Below the pieces are notes generated by a model, which saw only the letters and a list, made by a program, of their open reading frames with translations, did not search any database and had not been told where the DNA came from. Both the position numbers and the translations under genes were made by a program. Below are positions 22,863 through 33,706 of a stretch of DNA of 64,000 bases, piece after piece (within the stretch, counting starts at the first letter, position 1; every line of letters begins with the position of its first letter). This stretch comes from Capsicum annuum (lineage: Eukaryota > Streptophyta > Magnoliopsida > Solanales > Solanaceae): the NCBI RefSeq assembly GCF_002878395.1, contig NC_061121.1:50717482-50781481 (forward strand), written 5' to 3'.

Positions 22863-24532
22863 TCTATATCTATAATAATAATATATTAAAAGTGTGAAAA
22901 CTCTTAGAAAAATGATTTGAACTTTTCGCCCTCCATTAAAAGACTGTTTTATAGACAAAACTGTCTTTTCACTATTTTCTTTAATTTATTATTTAATTAT
23001 TTTTATTATATTAACTAGACTCCTAAAATATATGGGATTCCAAAAATATATGGAAAGAAAATTAATTAATATTTTCCTATGATGAATTAAAAAATACTTT
23101 TAAAATAGAATTCTATTAAGGAAATACTTCTATAAATATTAAGATGCAGTAAAAGGAATTAAATTAATGTGGAAAGGAAAAAAGAAATAATAATCAAAAT
23201 TTATATGTTTTTTTAAAAGTACGCGTGGTAAAAAAAGGAGCCCTACCACTTTTTAAGGTAAAAATTTTAGGATATTTTCTTAGAAAAAATAATGCGTGGA
23301 AAGAAAAACAAATTATTGGATTCAAGCAAAAAATATAATATTTAATACTTCTGTATCAATTAGAATTTTACCTTATATAAAAAAGAATATCTACAATTCT
23401 ATTTAAGCAGTATTTTTGATAAATTTTAGTAGAAACATACGTATGATTCTTATACTTCTATGTTTTCTTTTTCTTTTTATTTTAATTTTGATTGATGATT
23501 AATTACATTTTCTTCTTCCATTCATTAGGATTTTCTAGCCTTCTATTGCATAAAAAAAAATTTTACAATTTGGAAAAACAAAGAATGTATGTTTCAAACT
23601 CATGTACTTGAAATAATATGACATGCTCATCTAACTTGATTCGGTTAATGTCTAGATTGATGGATGCTTAAATTTTTAACCTTCAACTTCTTTATTGTTT
23701 TTGTCAATATAATAGAATTCAATATATGTATATATGTATCTTCTTTGTTTTCATTCAAGTCATTCTTTAGGGTCAAAATTTTGCTCAGACAAGAATTATA
23801 TTAATCAAAATCGAAGCTTTGTGATCACTATTGTATTGTTTTGTTGTAGTTTATAGGTCGTAGATGAATGTCGGTTAGTTTGAGGAATTTCTTGTGTAAA
23901 AGTTAGGTTTAATTGTATTGTCTTAATATCTCTATTAATTTATTATTTTGTGGTAGTTTACAGGTTGTAGATGAATGTGGATCGGCTTGGAGGAATTTTT
24001 GTGTGTAAAATTTAAGTTTAATTGTATTATTTTGATATCTCTTTTATCGTATTATTTTATTGTAGTTTACAGGTGCTAGATAAATGTCGGTCGGTTTTGA
24101 AGAATTTTTTTAGATAAAGGTTAGGTTTAATTGTATTGTTTTGATATCTTTGATTTGAATTTTTTTTGTGTGTGTGCAAAGGTTAGGTTTAGTTGTATTA
24201 TTTCGATATCTCTATTATCGTATTATTTTATTAGAGTTTACAGCTATTAAATGAGTGTTGGACAGGCTTAAGAAATTTTTTGTGTAAAAGTTAGATTTAA
24301 TTATATTATTTTATTATCTCTATCATCGTATTATTTTGTTGCGGTTTACAGGTGGTAGATTTTTTTGGTAAAGATTGGGTTTAATAAATAAATTGTTCAT
24401 CTTTACATATTCAAAAGATGTTGAATTTAATTATTGTATTCGTCTTTATAATTTACACAAATATTCTATTTAGTGTAATGTTTGAACTCATTAAAGTGAG
24501 GTACACGCGCGAGACGCGTACAACTAAACTAG
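22863..24532 (+). mobile_element. non-autonomous Helitron-like element
   Basis: The 3' end is ...ACGCG-CGAGA-CGCGT-ACAACTAAA-CTAG followed by T: a stem-loop with perfect 5-bp arms (24505-24519) nine bases before a CTAG terminus, the Helitron 3' signature. The 5' end TCTATATCTATAATAATAAT is preceded by A, giving the A|TC...CTAG|T insertion pattern, and the AAAAGTGTGAAAACTCTTAG stretch is like other plant Helitron heads. The exact 5' base is uncertain because TCTATA repeats precede it. No Rep/helicase is encoded; about 1.67 kb. Confidence 0.62.
23845..24375. repeat. minisatellite inside the Helitron (about 107-bp unit)
   Basis: The segment GTAGTTTACAGGTNGTAGAT recurs at about 23845, 23953, 24063, 24232 and 24340, with TTAGGTTTAATTGTATTGTT and a TATCTCTATTATCGTATTAT block between. 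Spacing is 107-110 bp, except one interval of about 170 bp that holds a partial extra unit. Units differ by 10-20 percent. Confidence 0.75.
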
Positions 24533-24967
24533 TCATTTAAAAAGGAGTTACGCAATCTTAGAAAGAAAACTAAAATTTTAGAAAGAAAATTTTAGATAAA
24601 TAAAAGATTTAAATTTCTAACGTCCATTTAAAGAGATGCAACCTATCATCTTTGCATTAAGATATTCCGAGTATGGCTCAGACATCTATATTTAAGTAAT
24701 TTTTTGAAAATATAACACTACTACATATGATCTAAAAAGAAGAGCATAAATTCTCGTGCACCCGAGAATTCCCTTAGATACGCCCCTAGTAATTTTTCTC
24801 CTATTAAATTGATAAAAAATTATTAATCAATACATAATTTTTGACTTTACGTGACAACTAATTTGGGACAAAGCAAGGGAAGTAAGAACTCTAGTCTATA
24901 TTATTCGTCTTTAAGGTTTTTGCAGAAAAGATATTTAGTAATCTTAAATATAATTTATTCATCTAGG

Positions 24968-25005
<38 letters not shown>

Positions 25006-25389
25006 GGAATCATGACATGTTGATGTGGCGCTCTCTAAGGGCTTGATTCTTATATATCTTTTTTGTAGTTTTTTTGGGCCTTTTTTTCAATTTCAAAAAT
25101 AAAAATTCACCATAAAATTCTAATAAATATTAAAGATAATCATATTTAATTACTTTCATCATTAATGCTATTAATGATATTTATATCATTTCATTAAATA
25201 CACCTTTTCCTTTCTTTATTCTTTTTATTTTTATTTTAATTTAATTCAAGAAATTAGCTATTATAATTTATAACTCCATAAATGTAGCATTATTTCTACA
25301 GAAAGTGATTTGTCATTTTTTTGAATTTTTAATTTCTACATATATTGATTAGTCCTTTAAAAAATTTAACGATTACTAAGTTATTACCA
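24533..25389. other. non-coding; TA microsatellite
   Basis: Contains an uninterrupted TA run at 24970-25002. No gene or element end recognised otherwise. Confidence 0.55.
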
Positions 25390-25499
25390 TTAAATGATCT
25401 TCTGGACCCCTGTACTAGATCGATTTTGTAAGTTGGACACTTCTACTTACATGTTTGTTATCTGGACCCCTGAACCCACTAAAAAGCAATATTTCAAAC
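25390..25499 (+). repeat. left terminal inverted repeat
   Basis: AAATGATCTTCTGGACCCCT at the outer side to AAGCAATATTTCAAAC at the inner side. Pairs with 27312-27422. Confidence 0.85.
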
Positions 25500-25734
25500 T
25501 CTTTGACCGTTGACTTTACCTATGTGACATTAAATGACTGACTAGGACAAAGAGAGTGTAGTCACTTGCATGGAGGTGCGAGTGGGGGTCAATTTTTGAC
25601 GAATTTTATATTAAAATAATTAAAAATAATATTAAAATTAAAAAAATAAAAAATAACCTTTTTTTCCCTCCATCATTTTTCATTAAAGAATATTTTTCAA
25701 AATTTAAAAATAATAAATTTTAAAAATAAAAAAC

Positions 25735-25890
25735 CCTCCTTCCCCAAACCCTCCCTCCGTCCAGCCCCCACCCCACCTCTCAGCCCCTCTTCCCCAACCC
25801 CGTCCCCCTTCCAGCTACCCTCTCACGCCGTCTAGCCTCCTCCCTTGTCCAGCCGCCCCCACCCTACCCTTCACCCCCGTCCCCTATCCA
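25735..25890. repeat. C/T-rich low-complexity tract
   Basis: Almost pure pyrimidine on the plus strand, built from CCTCC, CCCACC and TCCAGC units (the latter six or so times). Sits between the left TIR and the captured 5' leader. It may be a diverged captured leader or simple repeat growth. Confidence 0.6.
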
Positions 25891-26084
25891 GCCATGGCCG
25901 TTATGATTGTCATGCCAAATCCAGCCTGTCTCCCTCAATCTCCATCGTTCATTCCCTCATCACAACCAATTTCCACAGTTCATCATATTAATTATCTCTT
26001 TTTCTTGATAAAGATATTCCATCTAACTCTTCCTCTCTTTTGCATTGCAAGTTTTGTATTGTACTGTACCACCCAAACATAATT

Positions 26085-26168
26085 GTAAGTTGCCTTTTCA
26101 TTTTCACTCTTTAAATTACTATATGTGTCAACACTACTAATAGATCTGCTGTATCATTTTTTTTGTAG
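26085..26168 (+). other. intron in captured 5' leader
   Basis: GTAAGTTGCC at 26085 and TTTTTTTTGTAG ending at 26168 give a clean GT-AG intron with a pyrimidine tract, ending seven bases before the start codon at 26176. It shows that the leader was taken from genomic DNA, not from a spliced message. Confidence 0.6.
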
Positions 26169-26175
26169 AAGAATA

Positions 26176-26436
26176 ATGGGGATCTTGAAAATGAGGATTT
26201 TGGTAATGTTGCTGATAATTTTGATGGTTTCAATTGTGAATGGAGATGAGAATGAGTCGTTCAAGAAGAAATCGACAGTAGTGAAGATGGTAAAGGGTGT
26301 TAAGATGTGTGTTTAGGATTGGGAGTGTAACAAATTGTCAAAATTTTGTTGTAATTTGACGATTACTGATTATCTAGATACCTATCAATTTGAGTTCATT
26401 TTTGCTAAAAGGAACACACATGTTGCTCATGCTGTT
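26176..26436 (+). pseudogene. captured exon 1 of a chitinase-like (CTL1-type) gene
   Basis: From ATG 26176: MGILKMRILVMLLIILMVSI-VNGDE is a signal peptide. Then VVKMVKGVKMCV, an in-frame TAG at 26314, DWECNKLSKFCCNLTITDYL, DTYQFEFIFAKRN and THVAHAV. The Cys pattern, FCCN-TI-DY, YQFE and AKRNT-VAHAV match the N-terminus of plant chitinase-like proteins of glycoside hydrolase family 19 (Arabidopsis CTL1/POM1 type), secreted wall proteins linked to cellulose assembly and lacking chitinase activity. Homology stops at 26436, where the family continues GFWDY, so the catalytic-like domain is absent. One stop codon aside, the frame is unbroken, so capture is not ancient. It lies between the 110-bp TIRs in plus orientation. 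Confidence 0.82.
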
Positions 26437-26705
26437 GTTGTTGTATTTTTTTTGTCAAGTCTCTTTGCTGTGTTGATATTGTTGTTGTTGTTCATCACCA
26501 TTATCATTGATATTGTTGTTGTTGTTCATCACCATTATCATTGATATTGTTGTTGGTTGTTCATTGTTGTGGCAAATATTATTATTTTTTTTGCCTTTTT
26601 TTAGTCAAGTCTTTTGTTGTATTGATATTGTTGTTGTTGTTCATCACCATCACCATTGATATTGTTGTTGGTTGTTCATTGTTGTTTTTGTTCTCAATTT
26701 AAATT
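26437..26705 (+). repeat. TTG/CATCACCAT minisatellite
   Basis: Units of about 36 bp (GATATTGTTGTTGTTGTTCA TCACCATTATCATT) occur at about 26466, 26508 and 26620. A larger block of about 150 bp starting at TTTTTGTCAAGTC is repeated once. It begins exactly where the CTL homology ends. Confidence 0.7.
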
Positions 26706-27311
26706 TTTTATTTTGTTTAGGATTAATGTTGTAACTTTTACAAATTGTTAAAGATATTTTAAAAATTAAAAATTCATTATGTTTTTGTCTGTGAATTTAT
26801 AGTTAAAATTTTAAATTAATTGGAGAGAAATTTTAATTATTTGGAATAAATTTGATGTTTAATTAAATTTATTGTGTTTGTGCATTAGAATTTATAGTTA
26901 AAAATTTAAATTAATTTAAATTAAAAATTTATTATGTTTGTGTATTAGAATTTCTATAATTTATAAAAATAATTTATTTAATTATGTTTGTTAAAGATAT
27001 TCAAATTTAAAAATCAAAAAATTATTTATGTTTGTATATATGAATTTATAGTTAAAAATTTAAATTAATTGGAGAAGAAATTTAATTATTTGGAATGAAT
27101 TTGATATTTAATTTGTGAGAAAAAATAAAAAAACATGATTATTTAAATTTGTCTACAATTTATAAATTTTTTTATTTAATTAAATTAATTTTAATATTTA
27201 ATTTGTCATGTAGCATTTTAAAAATGACTTGAAATTTCATGAAATACTTGAAAATGACGTGGCACACGTGGCAGCTGACGTGATAGAGTGTAACATACTC
27301 TCCCAAAATGT
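26706..27311. repeat. AT-rich internal repeats of the Pack-MULE
   Basis: GAATTTATAGTTAAAAATTT and TTGGAGA-AAATTTAATTATTTGGAA recur at about 26790-26870, 26888-26930 and 27046-27110, giving two to three imperfect copies of a 150-250 bp block. Near the right TIR (27250-27290) a GC-richer CACGTGGCAGCTGACGTG stretch is present. No protein. Confidence 0.5.
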
Positions 27312-27422
27312 GTTTAAAATATTGCTTTTTAGTGGGTTCAGGGGTCCAGATGACAAACATGTAAGTAGAAGTGTCCAACTTATAAAACCGAACTAGTACA
27401 GGGGTCCAGAAGAGCATTTTGC
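27312..27422 (-). repeat. right terminal inverted repeat
   Basis: Complement reads GGCAAAATGCTCTTCTGGAC at the outer side to AGCAATATTTTAAAC inside. About 94 percent identical to the left repeat by eye. The outermost GGCAAAATGC is preserved only on this side. Confidence 0.85.
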
Positions 27423-28502
27423 CGTTAATTAATTGCCACTTTTTTTTTTTGATGTAGTGCATCACTATACAAAATTCGAAGCATCTAGCATATTTCTTAC
27501 AACTATTCCAAAAAATTGAATTTTATATTTTTTGACTTTGATTGACGGTTCTATCTTTGTAAATATACAAAGAAAATCATAATTATATGGTATTTATATT
27601 AAATAATGTAAACACATTGTTTATGAAATTTGTTATATTTAATTTTAAATGAGAAGTTATAATTATTTTTGTTATCATGGTGTGAACGATGCTCTAATCG
27701 TCGAGAAATGTATCCAGGAGTAATCATATGAAAGAGATCCTTGTAGAAGTATCATAGCAATTGTGTCTTCTTCAATCAACGCAAATAATAATTATGAATT
27801 TTGTTACATGCCGGGCATCAATTTCTTTTTCAAAACCTTTCATTCAGGTTCATTGTTTATTCTCACCATTGTATTTTTTTTTTTTGCCATTATTTAATGC
27901 AAATAATTCTTTATATTTATTTTTTACAATTATGACTAATAGGATGAGAATTATTAAAAGGATCTGATAGGGATGTTGAATGGGAAATAATCTCATTGTA
28001 TTGAAATTGATTATTTTATTCATTAATTCTGCATATTTGAATGGTTGGTGTTAATTTTTGAAAAAGATAAAACTAATATAATTATACTGATTTTGAAAAA
28101 AATGTTTGGTTAAATTCAGACCATTGCATCTTATATTACATTTGGGTTCAAGATTTACTCCTCAATGGAAGTGTGTGTTGAAATAGTTCTATGCTATAAG
28201 TTTATTTTATTAATATTATAATAGAATACTTAGAATATAAATTCTTTAGCAGACCTGAATAATGCTAAAATTTTGGATTTTTTATTAACAAATTGTCTTT
28301 GAGGAATTTAATAATTCATATCAATCAATACGTTTTATTTTCTCTTTCTTATTACCGTGGTTATGTTTGATTTTTAAGAGGATTTGCACATTCTTATATG
28401 TACATGTACATGTTTTTTTTAAAGTGTTCAGTAATTTTACTAATATTATAAATAGTCATATGAACAGAAGGTTACTCTTGAAATCAACCTCTATTAGAAA
28501 TG
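27423..28502. other. non-coding, nothing recognised
   Basis: AT-rich. The 68-residue frame at 27761-27967 is low-complexity and unsupported. No element ends found. Confidence 0.5.
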
Positions 28503-29130
28503 TAAGATAACCTCGAACCCTGCACATGGCGGGAGTTATAACGCACTGAGCTACCTTTTTTTTAGTCATATGAGTTCGAGTTGTTTAAGAATGAAGATAA
28601 AAAATACTTAGATCATATTCTATTTTCTCACTAAGCAAAAAAAAAAAAAAAAGAAGATAACAAGAATAAAACTAATACTTGGATCATATTATATTTTCTC
28701 CCGAATGGGGCCCTACACGGTGCGAAATCAAATTAGTCGAACTCCAATGTAGGTACCGAACACAGAATTAGAAATGCAAGATAACCTGAAACCCTACATA
28801 TGGCGGGAGCTATAACGCACCGAGCTACCTTTTTTTTGAGTCATATGAGTTCGACTTGTTTAAGAATGAAGACAACAAATACTTAGATCATATTTTATTT
28901 TCTCACTAAGCAACAAAAAAAAAAATAAAAAAAAATAACAAGAATAAAACTAATACTTAGATCATATTCTATTTTCTCCCGGGTTCTATGCGGCGCGAAT
29001 TCGAATTAATTGCACTTTAATGTGGATACCGGACACCGAATGAAAAAACAAAAAAGAAAAAAAGAAGATAACAAGAATAAAACTAATACTTAGATCATTT
29101 TCTGTTTTCTCACTAAGCAACAAGTAATAC
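28503..29130. repeat. SINE-derived tandem block
   Basis: On the minus strand GGTAGCTCAGTGCGTTATAA followed by GGGTTCGAGGTTATCTTACA (28510-28556) has the A-box and B-box spacing of a tRNA-derived SINE head. A second copy is at 28775-28826. Plus-strand blocks at about 28700-28770 and 28980-29045 (CGGTGCGAAAT... TGTAGGTACCGAACAC and GCGAATTCGAATTA... GGATACCGGACACCG) look like the body of a Solanaceae SINE in the other orientation. A segment of roughly 280 bp is duplicated in tandem, with AAGATAACAAGAATAAAACT after each copy. Confidence 0.55.
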
Positions 29131-29957
29131 TTACTATTTTTATTTTATGCTAATTATTAGTTATAAGATTAAATTTTAATGTAATTTAATTCTCTAAGGT
29201 TATTTTAATACTCCAAAAATTCTTAATCAGATAAAACTAAAAATAAACATCATTACAATCCAAATTATGAATAGACATATACATCTATTTTTTCACATTT
29301 TCATTCTCTAAAGAAAAAAGATATATAACATTTAAATTAATTATTGACTTACCCGTTTCGTAAAGCTTTGAATATCTTTTACAATACATTTTGTTAGCAT
29401 TTTCTTTCTCTCAGAGGAAAATGAATCATATAATATCTAAATGAATTATTAGCATGATCATTTAGTAAATCCTCTAATATTTTTTTATAATCGTGCGAAG
29501 CGCAATCAAGTTCAATACTAACTTAATAATAAAACAATGAATAACGGTAGAATATATCATTGAAATCACCAAGGAAAAAGTTAACACAAGTGCGTTTCGT
29601 CTCTCTTAAAAACAAAGTTTTATTTTCTAAACTAAATGCCTCGTTTACTTTACAACTAGTAAATTGGTCCGTGCTTCACGCAATTGTAAAAGAGTTCACA
29701 TCAATGAGTTATAAATTATTTTTTATTTCTTGACATTAAATTATCAAAAAATAAATCATTGCAACTATTAAATACCTTCAAATTAACTTAAAATAAATAT
29801 TTTAAAATAAAAATGTATAATTCTTAGTTTGAAATGTTTCATAAAAATTAATTTTTTAAATTAAAGACAACAAATTCAAATCATAACAAAATTTTATAAA
29901 AATATAAAATAAAACATATATTTTATGAATATATTTATCTATCTATCCATACATACA

Positions 29958-30011
<54 letters not shown>

Positions 30012-30059
30012 GGTGACACAAGTCTTAATAACTGAGTGGAGGCGACAATTACTTTATTA
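29131..30059. other. non-coding; CATA/TA compound microsatellite
   Basis: AT-rich. Ends with TATC units, then eleven or so CATA units, then a TA run at about 29936-30012. No gene. Confidence 0.55.
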
Positions 30060-30480
30060 TGGATTAAGAAAGTTGGGTAAGTTTGAGAATAACCCACAAG
30101 TTTTTAAATTTACACTTTGATCCTAATGTTTACCTAATATAACGGAAAACGGAGAAAAAAAGGCATGTTTCTCTCTCTTCTCATCAATTATTATTTTCTC
30201 TCTCTTAGCAATTTTTGTTGTTCATTGTTGCTGCTGCTTTATTCATCATCTTCTGCTTCATTATCATCATCTTCTACTTCATTATCATATTCATCTTCTT
30301 TTTGTTGACCATTGTTGTTGTTGTTGTTGTTACCACTACTGTTGTTATTTGACTAATTTCTTAGGTCAAGTTTTGTTTCGTACATCACTTTCCATTTTGG
30401 CATTACTTCATAGGAGACTTTGGTAAGTCAAATTATGATTTTTAGTTGAATTTGTCATCTGGATAACTGCTATTGTGCTG
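30060..30480 (+). other. presumed leader of the MULE transposase unit
   Basis: C/T-rich, with TTGTTGTTG and CTTCATTATCATCATCTTCT repeats. Such leaders precede MULE genes of this group here and at about 40250-40450. No open frame. No terminal inverted repeat for the whole unit could be found. Confidence 0.35.
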
Positions 30481-30499
30481 TTTTTTCAACAATAGATAG

Positions 30500-31240
30500 C
30501 ACGCGAACATAAATGCAACATAAGAGTCATCTGTTTAAACAGATATGTTTTAACGGAAGACTCATATGTTGGATTCATGTTTATGGTTCTATAGTGCCTC
30601 AACATGAATCGAACAGATGGGTCATCTGTTGCAATATATGACCCATCTGTTACAACAAATTAGTTATCTGGTGCAACATGATAAATATATGTTGCAACAG
30701 ATTAGTAACCTGTTGAAACAGAACCTGAACTCGATTCTAATAGACATGTTGTCTATTGCAACAGGGTAAATATCTGTTGCAACATATTAGTAACCTGTTG
30801 CAATAGAATCTAAACTCGATTCCAACAGATGGTAAATATCTGTTGCAACATATTAGTAACCTGTTGTGATAGAACCTGACCTCGATTCCAACAAACGCAT
30901 AGTCTGTTGCAACAGGTAAGTCATCTGTCATAACAGGTTAATTATTTATTGCAACATGTCACTCATCTGTTGAAATCAGCTTCAAAAATACCTTAGTATT
31001 ATAACATCTATCCCAACAGATACTTCATCTGTTGCAACAGCTATATAGTCTATTGCAATATATAATTCACCTGTTATAACAGATGACTCGTCTATTTAAA
31101 TCAGCTTCAAGAGCATAAAATGAATCCCGACAGGTAAGTAATCTATTGTGATTGATCACTTACCTATTGCAACAGATTACACATCTATTGGGATTCATGT
31201 ACAATACTATGAAATCACGATTAACTTGTTTTAACAAATG
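30500..31240. repeat. palindromic CATCTGTTGCAACAGATG array 1
   Basis: About 740 bp made of short alternating direct and inverted units: CATCTGTTGCAACA, TAACAGGTTAATTATTTATT, TGCAACATATTAGTAACCTG and CAACAGATGGTAAATATCTG. The core is an 18-base perfect palindrome or its half-sites every 20-45 bases. A larger period of about 70-90 bp is visible at 30690-30900 (AACCTGTTG...GAACCTGAACTCGATTC). It ends some 45 bases before the transposase start. Confidence 0.8.
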
Positions 31241-31284
31241 ACTTTATTTAGGTACCACTAATAGAGGGATCAATAACAATAGGG

Positions 31285-33582
31285 ATGGATTGTCATGGTC
31301 AATGGATCGAGAAGAACGATCGATATGTATGGAGTTGGAAGGAGGGTGAAATGCTAGAGGCAACAACATTGACAGTCCAAAGTGATATTTTGTATGATGA
31401 TTTTGTGAACTTAATCATCATCTATTGTAGACTGAATTGTCAACCGGAAGAACTCGTCATCAGCTACATGCACAGCTCCTTTGAAAATCAGAGGGTACTA
31501 CCTTTCAAGATAACTGACCAGGTTCGGTTGCGTGCTTATCTTAGTGATTCATATAGTCCGATGTTAAGGGTGTACGTGGTTGAAAATACGAGAGAGAATT
31601 AGAATCAGAACGTAGAATAAGAGAAACAACTAGACATCTTTGATGATAGGTTGGATGATCTAGACAAGAATATTCCAAATAATGATCAAACACCTATGCC
31701 CATTGATGCGACCAATACGGTGGGCAGTTCTTCTCGATCGACACAGTCTGGCAATCTTCAAGACGACGGGATCGACTTTTTATATGGAATGTCATTCAAG
31801 GACAAGAAAGAACTATCTACCACTTTGTTTATTTCTTTCTTGAAAAACTCTTTCAGAATAAAGAAGGTGATTAATTCGAGTAGTGTTTTTTCCTACAAAT
31901 GTGCTAATCCAAACTGTAAGTGGTGGTTAAGAGCGGTGAAGTACGTAAGTTCTGACAGATTCGTCGTTCATAAACATGAAAAGTATCACACATGTGGTTT
32001 GGAGCACATCTCGGGCTAAAATTCTCACGCCGTAGCAAAGGTCCTTGGTGAATATTTCAAGAATAGTTTCCCCGATGGCAAAGGCCCTTCTACAAGGGTT
32101 ATGGCCAATTAACTCCTTATGAAATTGGGTGTCCTAGTAAGTTATTGGAAGATATACATGGCTATGAATATTGCCAAGGGCTTGGTTAGGGGGACACATG
32201 AGCATGGGTATGCAGTCCTGGATGCCTACCGTTACATGATTGAGTCCACAAATCCCGAAAGTAAGACGACATTACATGTTGATAAAAACGGAAGGTTCAA
32301 GTACTTTTCTGCATCCTATGATGCTTGGATTCAAGGTTTTTGACATTTGAGAAAACGCATAGTCGTCGACGGTACCTTCTTGGGGAGCAGGTATAATGGA
32401 GTTCTACTAGCGGCGGCGGTGCAGGATACGGAGAATCACATCTTTCCTGTCATTTTTTGTGTGGCGGAAAAAGAATGTGATGCCTCTTATGGATTTTAGT
32501 TTGAAAAACTACGAAACTGCGTCGAAGATACCGAAGAGTTGTGTTTTGTTTAGGATAGGTATCCAAGTATTTCAAAGATGGGTTCAATTTTCTTCACTTC
32601 AGCTTACTTTGATTGTTGCATCAGGCATCTTGGAGAGAACATTTGGACCAACTATCACAACGAAAGGGTCATGACCCTTTTTTATAGAGCAGCTAAAGCA
32701 TATAGCAGAGGAGTTTTTAGACCATTTCAATCAAATAACGGATGTGTATTCCAAGGTAGCAGAACATCTCGTACGTATTGATTTCGAGAGATGGAGCCGG
32801 GCATTCTATCTGACAGATAGGTACATTCTTATGAATTTAATGTCTTGTTTGAGTTACAAGTTTAGTATGATGTCGTACTAAGTGATTTTTTTATATAGGT
32901 ACAATATTATGACATCAAACATAGTTGAATCGATGAATTCATTGTTTGACGATGAAAGAAAATTTTCCATCGAGGCTTTGTTTGAAATAATAAACAAGAA
33001 GTATGATCGATTTTTTAACGAAAGACGTGTGCAGTTCGAGGGCCCAAGAAGAACCCCAATTGTTCTATAAATCAAAAAAATAATATCAACGAACATCAGT
33101 TTGGGGAATAGATTATTATCTCATCAAATAGCATATTACAAATTCAGTATCACCGGTCATGGTGATGTTGTCACGGTCAATCTTCAAACAAGATCTTGAC
33201 GTACAGAGTTTTTGACTTAGACAAAATACCATGTCCACATGCTATGGCAGTGCTTCAAGTTTAATATGATCCAAAATATGGACCTAAAATTTACGAGCAC
33301 TCCTCTCAATATTATTCGGTGAAAAATATAAAATGACATATAGTGGGCATATTACTCCGATGCCTCCCGAAGAATCTTGGGTTGTTCCTGCAGAGCTTTT
33401 GGGGAGATTAATACCTCCTGCATATATTGATCCAAGCACTATCGAATTGGACAAAAGCCATATAAGAGGAGGCGTGGAGTCGGAGAATCATTTTCATCAA
33501 GAAGAAACAGTGCTCTGTATGTAAGCGCACTGGCCACAAAAGAACTACATGCCCCAATCGTAATCCGCCATTATCGTTGTAA
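31285..33582 (+). pseudogene. MuDR-type MULE transposase (broken)
   Basis: N-terminal PB1-like part at 31285-31602 (RYVWSWKEGEM, QPEELVISYM). The Mutator DNA-binding domain is at 31770-32019 (FKDKKELSTTLFISFLKNSF, YKCANPNCKWWLRAVK, HEKYHTC). DDE core: SYWK, GRFKYFSASYDAWIQGF, then RIVVDGTFLGSRYNGVLLAA (first Asp, about 32360), DRYPSI (second Asp, about 32555) and, after a frameshift near 32705, EEFLDHFNQI. An intron at 32821-32898 leads to RYNIMTSNIVESMNSLF. A SWIM zinc finger follows at about 33200-33260 (FDLDKIPCPHAMAVLQ, with its first CxC lost). A CCHC knuckle CSVCKRTGHKRTTC is intact at 33511-33552, and the protein ends at 33582. Six or more in-frame stops and several frameshifts: dead copy. 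Confidence 0.88.
32821..32898 (+). other. intron in the MULE transposase
   Basis: GTACATTCTT ... TTTTATATAG, 78 bp. Removing it joins ...LTDR to YNIMTSN, restoring the conserved NRYN-MTSN segment of MULE transposases at the junction. Confidence 0.65.
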
Positions 33583-33706
33583 TTGTAAAAACTTGTGTTG
33601 TTATTTGTTGTGGACTTTTATATATTTAACTTATTATTGTGAACGTAATGTTATCATTTATTATATATAAAATATCTTTTTTAACAACTTGTGCATTAAT
33701 AAAAAG

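Larger units (their letters stand above)
25390..27422. mobile_element. Pack-MULE-like element with 110-bp TIRs
   Basis: The first 110 bp (25390-25499) and the last 111 bp (27312-27422, complemented) match at all but about six positions. Shared blocks are CTTCTGGACCCCTGTACTAG, GTTGGACACTTCTACTTACA and CCCTGAACCCACTAAAAAGC. Long, similar TIRs without a transposase, plus a captured host exon between them, are the hallmark of Pack-MULEs. The 9-bp target duplication of MULEs is not clear (GTTATTA on the left, GTTAATTA on the right), so superfamily is likely but not proven. Confidence 0.75.

Noticed and set aside
24970..25002. TA run as a promoter TATA element
   Set aside because: Simple microsatellite, no gene downstream.
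28510..28556. A true tRNA gene on the minus strand
   Set aside because: A- and B-box-like segments are present but arms do not pair into a cloverleaf; a SINE head fits better.
30737..30931. 64-residue minus-strand frame with CNRYLP repeats
   Set aside because: It is a translation of the palindromic array.
30500..31240. Regular repeats as a CRISPR array
   Set aside because: Plant nuclear DNA, palindromic units with no unique spacers of constant length and no cas genes.
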